Assembly (NCBI RefSeq): GCF_029953635.1
Contig: NZ_CP124543.1
Coordinates: 1,405,455 to 1,469,454, forward strand
Length of the DNA: 64,000 nt
DNA from: Halotia branconii CENA392
Lineage (GTDB): Bacteria; Cyanobacteriota; Cyanobacteriia; Cyanobacteriales; Nostocaceae
Direction: 5' to 3'
Made by a program: the position numbers and the translations under genes. Position 1 is the first letter of the stretch. Each line of letters begins with the position of its first letter. The notes below the pieces were generated by a model. The model had not been told where the DNA came from, made no database searches, and saw nothing but the letters and a program-made list of their open reading frames with translations. Below, piece by piece: positions 8,757 to 17,564 of the stretch.

Positions 8757-10547
8757 ATGGCACTTGAGTATGGGCTTGATAGAAAAACTCTAGATGGACG
8801 CTATAAAATCCTTAAAAAACTAGCTGAAGGTAACTTTGGTGAAACTTACTTGGCAAGAGATGAAAAACGCCCTAGTAAACCTATATGTGTAGTTAAGCGA
8901 CTCAAGCCCAAGTATAACCATCCCAAGATCCTAGAACTGTTTGAGCAAGAAGCAGTAATGCTGGAGAAATTGGGCGAACATCCTCAAATTCCCAGATTGT
9001 TGGCTCATTTTACTGTCGAGAATGAACTGTATATTATCCAAGATTACGTCCAAGGACATACCCTCAGAAAAGAAATTATCCGGGGAAAGCCTTTACCAGA
9101 AGGCGTTGTCACAAAGCTGTTGCAGGATATTTTAGAAGTACTGGTGTTTGTGCATCGACACAATGTAATTCACCGAGATATCAAGCCGGAAAATGTGATG
9201 CGGTGTAAACAAAGTGGCAAGCTGTTTCTAATTGACTTTGGTTCGGTGAAAGAACTAGGTAACTTCTTAATGAATCTTCAGAGAATGATTAATTCTACTG
9301 TGTTCATTGGTACTCCAGGCTATATACCCAAAGAACAAGCCAGAGGCAGGCCTCGCTTGTGTAGTGATATTTACGCTTTAGGCATGATGGGCATTGAAGC
9401 TTTGACAGGTATTACTCCCTATTTCCTACAAGAAGATTCCTTGACTGGGCTACCTTTGTGGCGTAACAAGGTAAAGGTGAGCGATCGTCTTGCTGATGTT
9501 TTAGACATAATGGTATGTGATAATCATAATAGGCGCTATCGGTCGGCAGTTGAAGCATTACAAGCACTGACTTCAACTTTAGTTTTACCGCCATCGCTGC
9601 CGTTGTTAGTTTCATCTTCACCATCAAACCCCAAAAAACAATCTGATCTCAATTCCTCTGAGTTAAATCAAATTGAATCGGAAACAGTAATTTTATCTCT
9701 AGAGCAATTTGAATTTGAGACAGCAACTATAGAGCCATCTTTTAATTCTACAACTGCCTACCAAATTAATCGTAGTCGTCAAGTTGCTCAAGGTTTTATT
9801 GAAGACTTAGGCAATAATATTAATTTGGCAATGGTATCAATTCCTGGTGGGCAGTTCCTCATGGGTTCGCCAGAAGATGAGTCAAAAAAATTTGATGCCG
9901 AAAGTCCCCAGCATCTTGTAACAGTTAAACCTTTTTTCATCAGTATATTTCCAGTTACTCAAGCACAATGGAAAGCTGTTGCAGAACTGCCCTTAATTAA
10001 CCGCAATCTTAATTCTGAACCAGCTAATTTTAAAGGCATAAACCGCCCAGTAGAACAAGTTTCTTGGGACGATGCAGTAGAGTTTTGTGCTAGGCTACGT
10101 CAGAAAACAGGACAAAACTACCGACTTCCTAGCGAAGCCGAGTGGGAATATGCTTGTCGTGCTAGAACTATTACTCCTTTTTCTTTTGGTGAAACTCTTA
10201 CCTCTAGCTTGGCAAGTTATAACAATACCTCTATACATAATGCTGGAGTTCCAGGAAAAAATTATTGTCAAACCATTCCAGTAGGAAGTTTTCCGGCAAA
10301 CGCCTTTGGATTGCATGATATGCACGGGTTAGTTTGGGAATGGTGCGCCGATCATTGGCACGACAATTATGAAGGCGCACCCTTTGATAGTAGTGTGTGG
10401 TTGTCTAAAGATGACAGTCAGTCTCGTCTAATTCGAGGCGGTTCTTGGAAAAGTTCTGCGAAGCTGTGTAGGTCTGCATATCGCAGTTGGAATCCTCAGG
10501 ACGGTCGAGGTAATATCCTCGGTTTTCGGGTTGTAGTTTCTTTTTGA
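8757..10547 (+). CDS. Serine/threonine kinase fused to formylglycine-enzyme-like (SUMF1) domain
   Basis: A 596-residue fusion. Residues of about 16-275 form a Hanks-type kinase: glycine loop LAEGNFGETYLA, lysine K47 (CVVKRL), catalytic HRDIKPEN (D141) and DFG at 160-162, so the kinase is predicted active. A low-complexity S/T-rich linker follows. From about residue 355 to the end is an FGE-sulfatase/SUMF1-type domain (MVSIPGGQFLMGSP, RPVEQVSWDDAVEFC, RLPSEAEWEYACR, GLVWEWCAD, RGGSWK, GFRVV). In bacteria such domains are often used as C-type-lectin-like or cofactor-making modules; whether this one oxidises cysteine is not known. No membrane segment is seen. A Uma2 gene follows after 41 bp and may be co-transcribed. 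Confidence 0.92.
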   Translation: MALEYGLDRKTLDGRYKILKKLAEGNFGETYLARDEKRPSKPICVVKRLKPKYNHPKILELFEQEAVMLEKLGEHPQIPRLLAHFTVENELYIIQDYVQGHTLRKEIIRGKPLPEGVVTKLLQDILEVLVFVHRHNVIHRDIKPENVMRCKQSGKLFLIDFGSVKELGNFLMNLQRMINSTVFIGTPGYIPKEQARGRPRLCSDIYALGMMGIEALTGITPYFLQEDSLTGLPLWRNKVKVSDRLADVLDIMVCDNHNRRYRSAVEALQALTSTLVLPPSLPLLVSSSPSNPKKQSDLNSSELNQIESETVILSLEQFEFETATIEPSFNSTTAYQINRSRQVAQGFIEDLGNNINLAMVSIPGGQFLMGSPEDESKKFDAESPQHLVTVKPFFISIFPVTQAQWKAVAELPLINRNLNSEPANFKGINRPVEQVSWDDAVEFCARLRQKTGQNYRLPSEAEWEYACRARTITPFSFGETLTSSLASYNNTSIHNAGVPGKNYCQTIPVGSFPANAFGLHDMHGLVWEWCADHWHDNYEGAPFDSSVWLSKDDSQSRLIRGGSWKSSAKLCRSAYRSWNPQDGRGNILGFRVVVSF

Positions 10548-10588
10548 CCTCAAGAAACCAACAAAACTTTACTAGGAGACAAAAAACA

Positions 10589-11221
10589 ATGGTCAGCAAC
10601 CTAAAAGAATTTTTAGAAGATTCAGAACTTGCACAGATTGATGACCCCGAAGAAAAATTTGTCACTAGTGGCGTTAGTTGGCAAATATATGAAGCATTAC
10701 TAACCAAACTAAAAGATAACTCTCATTATCGTGTCACTTACTTGGATGAAATTTTAGAAATTGTGTCACCGTCTATCCGACATGAAAATCTCAAAAAACG
10801 CTTGGCTATTTTGATTGAACGTTATCTGTATTCTCAGCGTATTCGATTCAGCCCAATGGGAAGTTCTACTATTAAAAGACAACTCAAGCAAGCTGGGATT
10901 GAACCGGATGAATGTTATTGCATTGGCGAGAAGAAAAACATCCCAGACTTAGCTATAGAAGTTAACATTACTAGTGGGAGCATTAATAAATTAGAAATTT
11001 ATCGTCGATTGGGAGTTGTTGAAGTTTGGATTTGGCAATTCAATCGACTTAAACTTTACCATTTGCGAGAAGAAACACCATTTGAGTTTTTGGATACCCA
11101 CGGCTATAAACAAATTACGTCAAGTGAATTATTACCAAAATTAAATATTGCTTTATTAGAGCAATGTGTCCAGATTTCAGACGATATTGAAGCTATTGAT
11201 CAATTTGAACAAGGTGCATAG
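10589..11221 (+). CDS. Uma2 family (DUF820) PD-(D/E)XK nuclease-like protein
   Basis: A 210-residue protein from the ATG at 10589, which has an AGGAG ribosome site ten bases upstream; a TTG overlapping the kinase stop is in frame but less likely. The Uma2 pattern is complete: an N-terminal helical region, TYLDEILEIVSPS, RHENLKKRL, a central EPDECYCI and the catalytic-type IPDLAIEVN with the D...E-x-N arrangement of the restriction-endonuclease-like fold. Uma2 proteins are abundant in cyanobacteria and their target is unknown. It may share a transcript with the kinase gene upstream. Confidence 0.88.
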   Translation: MVSNLKEFLEDSELAQIDDPEEKFVTSGVSWQIYEALLTKLKDNSHYRVTYLDEILEIVSPSIRHENLKKRLAILIERYLYSQRIRFSPMGSSTIKRQLKQAGIEPDECYCIGEKKNIPDLAIEVNITSGSINKLEIYRRLGVVEVWIWQFNRLKLYHLREETPFEFLDTHGYKQITSSELLPKLNIALLEQCVQISDDIEAIDQFEQGA

Positions 11222-12159
11222 TTGGCTTTGGCTTGAGCAATTTGCTTAATTGTCGAAAATACATTACAGATTGTCAATCCATTTCTGGAGGTGAAGACAT
11301 GACTCTTGAAGTTCACGTACAAGTCTGACTTATCCTGTTATCTTTTTGTTTGTTCACTCAAGTTGTGAAGCGATTTGGAATCATCAGCGATCGCTCAAAC
11401 ATCTACATTAGCTCATTGTCAGATGGGCATATATACAGAAATCCCATACCAAACCAGAATTATTCCCTCGTGTCTGTTAAGTAACATAAACTACATTATT
11501 GCATCCCGTCAGGGGGTATTTTTATGGCGTTATTATTACACTTCAACAAATTAATGCTGCTTCGCCTCTTGTAAGTATATTACCTGAGGACAGTCTAATT
11601 CATCTGTTATCAGGAGAACATAAGTTTTTTTGTATTTTACTATACAATATTTATTATTTTTAGATTAAAATATTATGTTACAAACTCCATATAATGTAAT
11701 GCAAAAAATTCTATCAGCGTAGCATCAATGACGTTAGGAGCGTCACCCGTTAGGGTCTGCTTATTTCCACCATGCTGTGCTGTACTAGTGGTCTGTCCCA
11801 TTAATTTTGAGGGTTAGAAGAACGAACCGCAAAGGACGCAGAGAACGCAAAGTAAAGAAAAACTAAAAATGAGTTAACCAATCAAATTTTATGCGATGAA
11901 CCACTAGTGGTCTGTCCCATTAATTTTGCGGGGTTAATGTGAAAAAGTCCAGTTCTTTTCTCCCCCTGCTTCCCCTGCTTCCCCTGCCTGCCTCCACCTG
12001 TCATTTTTGGGTTGACAGACCACTAGTTGAGTTAGATGGATTACTGGTAGTGGTAACTTGCTCAGGCGATCGCCATTCTCAAGTCAGAATGGAAACAAGT
12101 AGCACTAACCGCAAGTCCAACTTGATTAAGAAATATCAAGTTTTGGCACAATAGTTTAT
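11222..12159. other. Long intergenic region with MITE-like repeats
   Basis: This gap of about 940 bp has no supported gene. A frame at about 11490-11665 without a start codon reads like protein (ITLQQINAASPLVS) but is short and interrupted; it may be a gene remnant. A palindromic GGAGCGTCACCCGTTAGGGT lies at about 11737. The two ACTAGTGGTCTGTC elements at 11784-12027 are listed separately. The rest is A/T-rich; the promoter of the dehydrogenase gene is presumably after 12030. Confidence 0.5.
11784..12027. mobile_element. Two abutting 125-bp MITE-like elements (ACTAGTGGTCTGTC ends)
   Basis: ACTAGTGGTCTGTCCCATTA occurs at 11784 and again at 11903, and the exact reverse complement GACAGACCACTAGT ends at 12027. 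The span 11903-12027 is therefore bounded by perfect 14-bp inverted repeats. The first copy ends in ACCACTAGT at 11908, overlapping the start of the second, so both are 125 bp. Interiors differ: the first holds the GAACCGCAAAGGACGCAGAG repeat, the second CCCCTGCTTCCCCTGC-type repeats. There is no coding capacity. Confidence 0.7.
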
Positions 12160-13353
12160 ATGCTTAATCAATTATTTTCTACTCAAACTTTGTCTACTCA
12201 AACCTCTAGCTCGTTATTTACACTTACTGTTGCTCCGGCAAAAGTTATTCGTGGTTCTGGTGTCTTGGAGATAGCAGCAGCAGAAATTGCTCGTTTAGGA
12301 AGTCGTCCTTTAATTGTGGTAGGGAAGCGCACTCTTGCTACTGTCTCCAATCATCTGCAAGCAATTTTGGAAAATCCAGGATTGCAAATTGTCCAAGTTT
12401 CTTATGGTGTAGATTGCTGTGAAACGAGTCTGAAATCTTTAACAAAGGCGGCTAAAGACCATAAAGCTGATGTCGTTATTGGCATTGGTGGCGGTAAAGC
12501 AATGGATACGGCTAAATTAGTCGCTGATCAGTTGCAGTTACCAGTAATAACAATTCCAACCTCGGCGGCGACCTGTGCAGCTTGGACTGCTCTTTCTAAT
12601 GTATATTCGGAAACAGGAGCATTTTTATATGATGTGGCATTGACTCACTGTCCCGATTTATTAATACTTGACTATAAATTAATTCAAACTGCACCACCAA
12701 GTACATTAGTAGCTGGAATTGGTGATGCGATCGCCAAGTGGTATGAAGCCTCAGTTAGTAGTGGGCATTTACAGCAAACTTTAATTATTGCCGCAGTGCA
12801 ACAAGCGCGAGTTTTGCGAGATATCTTATTACAAAAATCAACTGCCGCCTTGCAAGAACCAGGCAGCGAAGTATGGCAAGAAGTCGTAGATGCCAACGTT
12901 TTATTGGCTGGGGTAATTGGGGGACTAGGCGGGGCGCAGTGCCGTACCGTTGCCGCTCATGCTGTACACAACGGCTTAACTCATATTGCCAAACACGGCA
13001 GTATCCACGGTGAAAAAGTCGCCTACGGGATCTTAGTACAATTGCGCTTAGAAGAAATGATTCCAGGCAATCAACTGGCAGCAGCCTCAAGGCAACAATT
13101 ATTGAAGTTTTACGCAGAGATTGGGCTACCACAAAAATTAGGTGATTTGGGATTAGGTGATATTACATTAAGCGAGTTGCAAACAGCCGCGGAAATTGCC
13201 TTAGCTCCCAATTCGGACATCCATCGACTACCATTTAAAGTTGCACTAGAACAGTTAATGGCAGCGATGGTTTCTACCACTGCACCAACAGATTATAAAG
13301 ACACGACAAGTCGGGTCTTGACCAGGGGAATAAGCGACGAGGTTGAGGAATGA
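12160..13353 (+). CDS. Iron-type (GldA-like) alcohol/polyol dehydrogenase family
   Basis: A 397-residue protein of the group III alcohol dehydrogenase superfamily. The dinucleotide-binding GIGGGKAMDTAK (about residues 109-120) and the metal-binding residues GDAIAKWYE, AAHAVHNGL and HGSIHGEKVAYG, spaced as in glycerol dehydrogenases, are all visible. The reaction is likely an NAD(P)-linked oxidoreduction of a polyol or similar compound; the substrate is unknown. The first 20 residues are an S/T/Q-rich extension, so the real start could be further in. The stop overlaps the next gene's start by 4 bp (ATGA), so the two are translationally coupled. Confidence 0.85.
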   Translation: MLNQLFSTQTLSTQTSSSLFTLTVAPAKVIRGSGVLEIAAAEIARLGSRPLIVVGKRTLATVSNHLQAILENPGLQIVQVSYGVDCCETSLKSLTKAAKDHKADVVIGIGGGKAMDTAKLVADQLQLPVITIPTSAATCAAWTALSNVYSETGAFLYDVALTHCPDLLILDYKLIQTAPPSTLVAGIGDAIAKWYEASVSSGHLQQTLIIAAVQQARVLRDILLQKSTAALQEPGSEVWQEVVDANVLLAGVIGGLGGAQCRTVAAHAVHNGLTHIAKHGSIHGEKVAYGILVQLRLEEMIPGNQLAAASRQQLLKFYAEIGLPQKLGDLGLGDITLSELQTAAEIALAPNSDIHRLPFKVALEQLMAAMVSTTAPTDYKDTTSRVLTRGISDEVEE

Positions 13354-14555
13354 GTTTAGATTGGATTGTCCCAGCAGAACGTGTACAGCAACTACCACCT
13401 TATGTATTTGCCCGTCTGGACGAACTTAAGGCGAAAGCACGAGAACAAGGACTAGATTTAATTGATTTGGGTATGGGAAACCCCGATGGTGCGACACCAC
13501 AGCCAGTGGTAGAAGCAGCAGTTGCGGCTTTAAAAAATTCCGCCAACCACGGTTATCCGCCCTTTGAAGGCACTGCTAGTTTCCGTCGTGCAATTACTAA
13601 CTGGTATCGCCGCCGCTATGATGTCGTTCTCGATCCTGATAGCGAAGCTTTGCCACTACTTGGTTCTAAAGAAGGATTAACTCATCTGGCGATCGCTTAT
13701 ATTAATCCTGGCGATGTAGTTTTAGTTCCTTCGCCAGCTTATCCCGCCCATTTTCGTGGCCCTGTAATCGCTGGCGGCAAAGTTCACAGCTTGATTCTCA
13801 AACCAGAAAATGACTGGTTAATTGATTTAGCTGCGATTCCTGATGAAGTTGCTCAACAAGCCAAAATACTTTATTTCAACTATCCCAGCAATCCTACCGC
13901 CGCTACCGCCCCCCGTGAATTTTTTGAAGAAATCGTCGCCTTCGCCCGTAAACACGAAATTCTCTTAGTACATGATTTGTGTTACGCCGAGTTAGCTTTT
14001 GATGGTTATCAACCTACTAGCTTATTAGAAATTCCCGGCGCGAAAGAAATAGGTGTGGAATTTCATACCTTATCTAAAACTTATAATATGGCTGGTTGGC
14101 GTGTGGGGTTTGTGGTGGGGAACCGCCATGTAATTCAAGGTTTACGGACACTCAAAACCAACTTGGATTATGGCATTTTTGCCGCCTTGCAAACAGCAGC
14201 CGAAACAGCTTTACAACTGCCAGATGTATATTTACACGAGGTACAACAGCGTTACCGTACCCGCCGCGATTTCCTCATTCAAGGCTTAGGAGAATTGGGT
14301 TGGGATATCCCCAAAACTAAGGCAACAATGTATTTATGGGTCAAATGTCCTGTGGGTATGGGTTCCACGGATTTTGCCCTGAACCTATTGCAGCAAACAG
14401 GTGTTGTTGTTACCCCAGGTAATGCCTTTGGGATTGCAGGTGAAGGTTATGTCAGGATTAGTTTAATAGCAGACTGCGATCGCTTGGGTGAAGCCTTACA
14501 TCGCTTCAAACAAGCAGGTATTTCCTATCAACCTGAAGCTGTACTTTCTACTTGA
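13350..14555 (+). CDS. PLP-dependent class I/II aminotransferase
   Basis: A 401-residue aspartate-aminotransferase-fold enzyme. The PLP lysine is K243 in LSKTYNMAGWRVGF. The DLGMGNPDG start, YPPFEG, PSPAYPAHF, NYPSNPT and the C-terminal YVRISLI arginine motif are all typical. It resembles the DapL/AlaA-like group used for LL-diaminopimelate or alanine transamination, but the substrate cannot be settled here. The start is fixed by the 4-bp overlap with the upstream dehydrogenase. The pair suggests sequential action on one metabolite, which is inference only. Confidence 0.88.
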   Translation: MSLDWIVPAERVQQLPPYVFARLDELKAKAREQGLDLIDLGMGNPDGATPQPVVEAAVAALKNSANHGYPPFEGTASFRRAITNWYRRRYDVVLDPDSEALPLLGSKEGLTHLAIAYINPGDVVLVPSPAYPAHFRGPVIAGGKVHSLILKPENDWLIDLAAIPDEVAQQAKILYFNYPSNPTAATAPREFFEEIVAFARKHEILLVHDLCYAELAFDGYQPTSLLEIPGAKEIGVEFHTLSKTYNMAGWRVGFVVGNRHVIQGLRTLKTNLDYGIFAALQTAAETALQLPDVYLHEVQQRYRTRRDFLIQGLGELGWDIPKTKATMYLWVKCPVGMGSTDFALNLLQQTGVVVTPGNAFGIAGEGYVRISLIADCDRLGEALHRFKQAGISYQPEAVLST

Positions 14556-14761
14556 AAAGCGATCGCACTCATTCTGCCACAACAGCGATCACCGAAGAAA
14601 GCAGTGGAGACAGGGGAAGAAGAGAACCGATAACAATAACTCTTTTCCCTTCCCTGCTCAAAAGGGGTTTGAAGTCCCTAAATTTATTTATATAAGAAAG
14701 AAAAAATATTTTTTACCAAGAAGGGCTTGACAGTACATGTAGTGCGTTCGCGCAGCATCAT
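14556..14761. other. Intergenic spacer before the MITE/IS block
   Basis: Non-coding by inspection. It contains a GCGATCGC site, a short CCCTTCCCTGCTC repeat tract at about 14647, and an A-rich stretch (AAGAAAGAAAAAATATTTTT). No terminator with a good stem is seen for the aminotransferase gene. Confidence 0.4.
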
Positions 14762-14925
14762 CCCTCTTTTGTTACCTTCGGGAAAGAATAATCCCTAAAC
14801 CTTGTTCTTTGGTAATTTCTCAACAATTAAACTTAAATGAGAAAACTAGAATGCGATCGCTCAATTGATGATTTTGTCTAAGGTTCAGGTTGGGGGTAGT
14901 ATTTTTCTCTCCCTATAGTGATTAA
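14762..14925 (+). mobile_element. 170-bp MITE (CCCTCTTTTGTTAC family), interrupted solo copy
   Basis: This is the left 164 bp of a 170-bp element also found as a tandem pair at 35364-35708. The last 6 bp (AGAGGG) lie at 16389-16394, on the other side of the IS701-family insertion. The element begins CCCTCTTTTGTTACCTTCGG and its uninterrupted relatives end GTGATTAAAGAGGG. The ends resemble those of the IS element that now sits in it, so it may be a non-autonomous relative. Confidence 0.85.
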
Positions 14926-16384
14926 CCCTCTTCTGTCACTTTCCGAAATAAGCAAGTAGTAAATAACTGAAATTATCCAGAAGAGAAAAAAGGTTTAAAT
15001 TGGTTCATTGTACAAATTAGGTGATTAAATCCAAGCAATAAATCGGAATTGGGAAAAACATCTAGCCAGGGATAAATCAACCAAAATAATAAGAGAGGTT
15101 GAACAATTAAGCGAAGATTATTTAAAGTATTCTTCCATCCATAATCATGATTCCATTGTTTATGATTAGAAAAATCTACACAATCAATACAAACACTGTT
15201 TTGTACCTCTGTTTCAATTTGAGGAGCTTGATTTAAGGATAAGAAAGGTGGAGAACTTAAACTAATCATTGTGTAGACACAAAAAATAATCTCCCACCAT
15301 CTCTGAATATGTTGGAAATTTGTAAACCTGTAATCTGTCCAGCCCAGTTCCTGTTTACACTGCCGAAAACCATATTCAACCCAGGTTCTTAATCCATATA
15401 AGTCGCCTAAAATCTTCTTCAAGTTACCTTGAAGATTTGTCATCACGAAAGAAGTAGAATTTTCCGGCATGGTTTCTGGGTCAGTAGTTATTTCCCAATA
15501 AGTTATGGTTCTTTTTTTTCCATAAATTATTTCTCGAATATATCTAGTCTCTGATTTTTGATTGCTAAATGTTCTTTTAAATTTACACCACTTATTCGCT
15601 CTAACGCTCTGGTTGGCTGGTAGCCAGACTCCGTGATTATTTCTTATTGCCACAACATAAGCTAATTCATATTCATTCAATTTTCTGATGAATTCGCTAC
15701 TCTCACCATATAAACTATCCGCCAGTACCAACTCAATATTAAAGCCTTCACTAATTAATTCTGTAATAATTTCTGACGCTAATTCTATTTTAGTTTTATA
15801 TTTATCTCCTTCTTTTAAAGTCCCCTTTGGTTTGAATACTTTGAAACTTAAGGGAAATGTTATATTGTCATAAACTCCATAAGCATTGACTGTCACTATT
15901 CCATTATCTATTTTTCCTACGCTCCCTAAATATTGTCTAGCCACATAATCTGTCTTTTTACCTTTTTTCCTGTCTCCTGTTTCATCTATTACTACGGTTA
16001 TCGCCTGATCGTTTAACGCTCTCTTTAATTTATTTAATCTTCGGCTCTTTAATTTCTTTACTGACCAATCTGAATAGGCTATAAAATGATGTAATGACTG
16101 AGCAGAGTTTATACTTACTACTTTAGCTATTTCTGGTAACGATTTTCTTTTTATCGTTGATATTATCCCCAAATGTAAATATTTAAAGCATTCATAATTT
16201 CTTACCTCTTTGAACAGGTCTTTATACTCTGCACAATATTCATCTATGAGCGCAACTGTTGGGTGGGCATCTCTCGACAAATGTTTCAGGATTTGTAATT
16301 CTACATCCATTGCTCTGCTTACCTGAAGAGAGTTTTTTCTTTTAATTCTTTTATTTAGAATACCCGGAAAGTGACAGAAGAGGG
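14926..16384 (-). mobile_element. IS701-family insertion sequence, 1459 bp
   Basis: Perfect 20-bp terminal inverted repeats CCCTCTTCTGTCACTTTCCG bound the element (14926-14945 and 16365-16384). It is flanked by TTAA on both sides (14922-14925 and 16385-16388), fitting the 4-bp YTAR target duplication known for IS701 elements. One transposase gene fills it. Removing the element and one TTAA restores the MITE end GTGATTAAAGAGGG exactly as in the copies at 35 kb. The transposase frame is open, so the element could be active. Confidence 0.93.
14973..16310 (-). CDS. IS701-family DDE transposase
   Basis: A 445-residue transposase read from the ATG at 16310 (MDVELQILKHLS). A longer frame extends beyond the IS end and cannot be the native start. 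IS701 hallmarks are seen: VVIDETGDRKKGKKTDYVAR (first aspartate), then VARQYLGSVGKIDNG, LVLADSLYGES (second aspartate) and WVEYGFRQCKQELGW (glutamate). All three DDE acidic residues are present and the frame is uninterrupted. The stop is 47 bp inside the left terminal repeat end. Confidence 0.93.
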   Translation of the reverse strand: MDVELQILKHLSRDAHPTVALIDEYCAEYKDLFKEVRNYECFKYLHLGIISTIKRKSLPEIAKVVSINSAQSLHHFIAYSDWSVKKLKSRRLNKLKRALNDQAITVVIDETGDRKKGKKTDYVARQYLGSVGKIDNGIVTVNAYGVYDNITFPLSFKVFKPKGTLKEGDKYKTKIELASEIITELISEGFNIELVLADSLYGESSEFIRKLNEYELAYVVAIRNNHGVWLPANQSVRANKWCKFKRTFSNQKSETRYIREIIYGKKRTITYWEITTDPETMPENSTSFVMTNLQGNLKKILGDLYGLRTWVEYGFRQCKQELGWTDYRFTNFQHIQRWWEIIFCVYTMISLSSPPFLSLNQAPQIETEVQNSVCIDCVDFSNHKQWNHDYGWKNTLNNLRLIVQPLLLFWLIYPWLDVFPNSDLLLGFNHLICTMNQFKPFFSSG

Positions 16385-16397
16385 TTAAAGAGGGGTC

Positions 16398-16590
16398 ATA
16401 CCATTTCACGAAATTATTGATACAAATTACTTTTCTTACTCCCCCTGCCTCCCCTGCTTCTCTTCTTCCCCTGCCTCACGGCAGTTGCTCCTGGGGGGAA
16501 CCACGCCAGTTCCTTCAAGTCGGGAAACCCGCCCAACGGACTGGCTCCCCAAGACCGCACTGCCTCCCCTGCTTGCCCAAATGTATCAAC
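16398..16590 (-). mobile_element. MITE, ATACCRTTTCAC family, copy B (reverse, one end degraded)
   Basis: It starts ATACCATTTCACGAAATTAT and continues TGATACAAATTAC, as in the reverse complements of copies A and C. The other end keeps only GCCCAAATGTATCAAC; the terminal TTTAAAGTGAAACGGTAT is missing. The centre holds CCCCTGCC repeats and a different nested GC-rich palindrome around GGCGGGTTTCCCGACTTG (reverse strand). It begins four bases after the end of the interrupted 170-bp MITE, so three mobile sequences are stacked here. Confidence 0.75.
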
Positions 16591-16946
16591 AACAGTATTA
16601 GCACTTCTTATCAAGCTACGAGCTATGCAATAAATTGTTATTTCAAGACACTTCATCCGAAATAGACAATTTAAGAGTTGTATTTAAACAGTGTTACTAA
16701 TAACAGCTATAAAACTTATGAATTGGTAATAACTACTGGAATTAGGTATTACATTATTCACAGATAATTACTTAGAAAGAGATGTGTTTTTTTATAGCTA
16801 TTACTAGATAGTTTAAAATCCGAAAATACTTTCAAGCCTATTCCTTATTGCCTGTTATACATATCTCTTAAAAACTCCAGGTGCATCTTTAAAGTCAAGT
16901 TAAGTCTACTAAATGAGCCATTTTGTGAACATTGAAGCAACTAATT
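16591..16946. other. Intergenic, upstream of LuxR-type regulator
   Basis: A/T-rich, about 355 bp, no gene seen. It should hold the regulator's promoter. Runs such as TTTTTTTATAGCTATTACTAG and several TATTAC motifs are present but no promoter can be assigned with confidence. Confidence 0.4.
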
Positions 16947-17564
16947 ATGATTCCGCTCACAAAGACATCTATAAATGTAAATACCGCAGTTTTACCAAAA
17001 CAAGCGAGTGTTAAATTACCTAACTTGCAACAAGCTGAGTTTTTACAAGAGATTTTAGAAGGATTAGGAGATGGTATTTTAATTTTAACTACAGCAGGTG
17101 AGCTAGTTCATGCTAATGCATCTGCTCATCACATTTGTTCTCAACTAAATCAAGGACATTTTGATTCTAATTATATTCCTTCAGCTATTTGGCATCTTTG
17201 TCAATTTTTAATTGATAATCAAAGATTGTTATCTGATCCAATCATGATGTTATCTGACGAAATTGTACTTGATAAGTCAACTATATTTCGGATTCGGATA
17301 AAATTTATGGATTTAGAAATATTCGATATTCCTTGCTTATTAGTGACCTTGGAAAATCGATGTGAGTCTATGAAAAACATAGCGATCGCTGAAATTAAAA
17401 AATATGAATTAACACCGCGAGAAGCTGAAATTTGGTGTTTATATAGAAGTAACTACAGCTATAAAGAGATTGCTGTTAAGCTTCATATTACTTTAAATAC
17501 AGTGAAAAAGCACATGAAAAACATTCATGCTAAACGGCAAGACTTTCTGACAAATCCAAATTAG
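16947..17564 (+). CDS. PAS-like plus LuxR-type HTH transcriptional regulator
   Basis: A 205-residue protein from the ATG at 16947; a TTG five codons upstream is possible. Residues of about 25-120 look like a PAS fold (EFLQEILEGLGDGILILTT followed by AGELVHANASAHHIC), a sensory domain with no obvious cofactor residue. The C-terminal 65 residues are a LuxR/GerE helix-turn-helix: LTPREAEIWCLY, YKEIAVKLHITLNTVKKHMKNIHAK. No receiver domain is present, so it is not a classical response regulator. It lies upstream of, and in the same direction as, the vanadium haloperoxidase gene (367 bp apart) and may control it; this is inference. Confidence 0.85.
   Translation: MIPLTKTSINVNTAVLPKQASVKLPNLQQAEFLQEILEGLGDGILILTTAGELVHANASAHHICSQLNQGHFDSNYIPSAIWHLCQFLIDNQRLLSDPIMMLSDEIVLDKSTIFRIRIKFMDLEIFDIPCLLVTLENRCESMKNIAIAEIKKYELTPREAEIWCLYRSNYSYKEIAVKLHITLNTVKKHMKNIHAKRQDFLTNPN

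Noticed and set aside
11490..11665. Protein-like frame (ITLQQINAASPLVSILPEDS)
   Set aside because: It has no start codon or ribosome site, is under 60 codons and matches no family known to me. At most a gene remnant.
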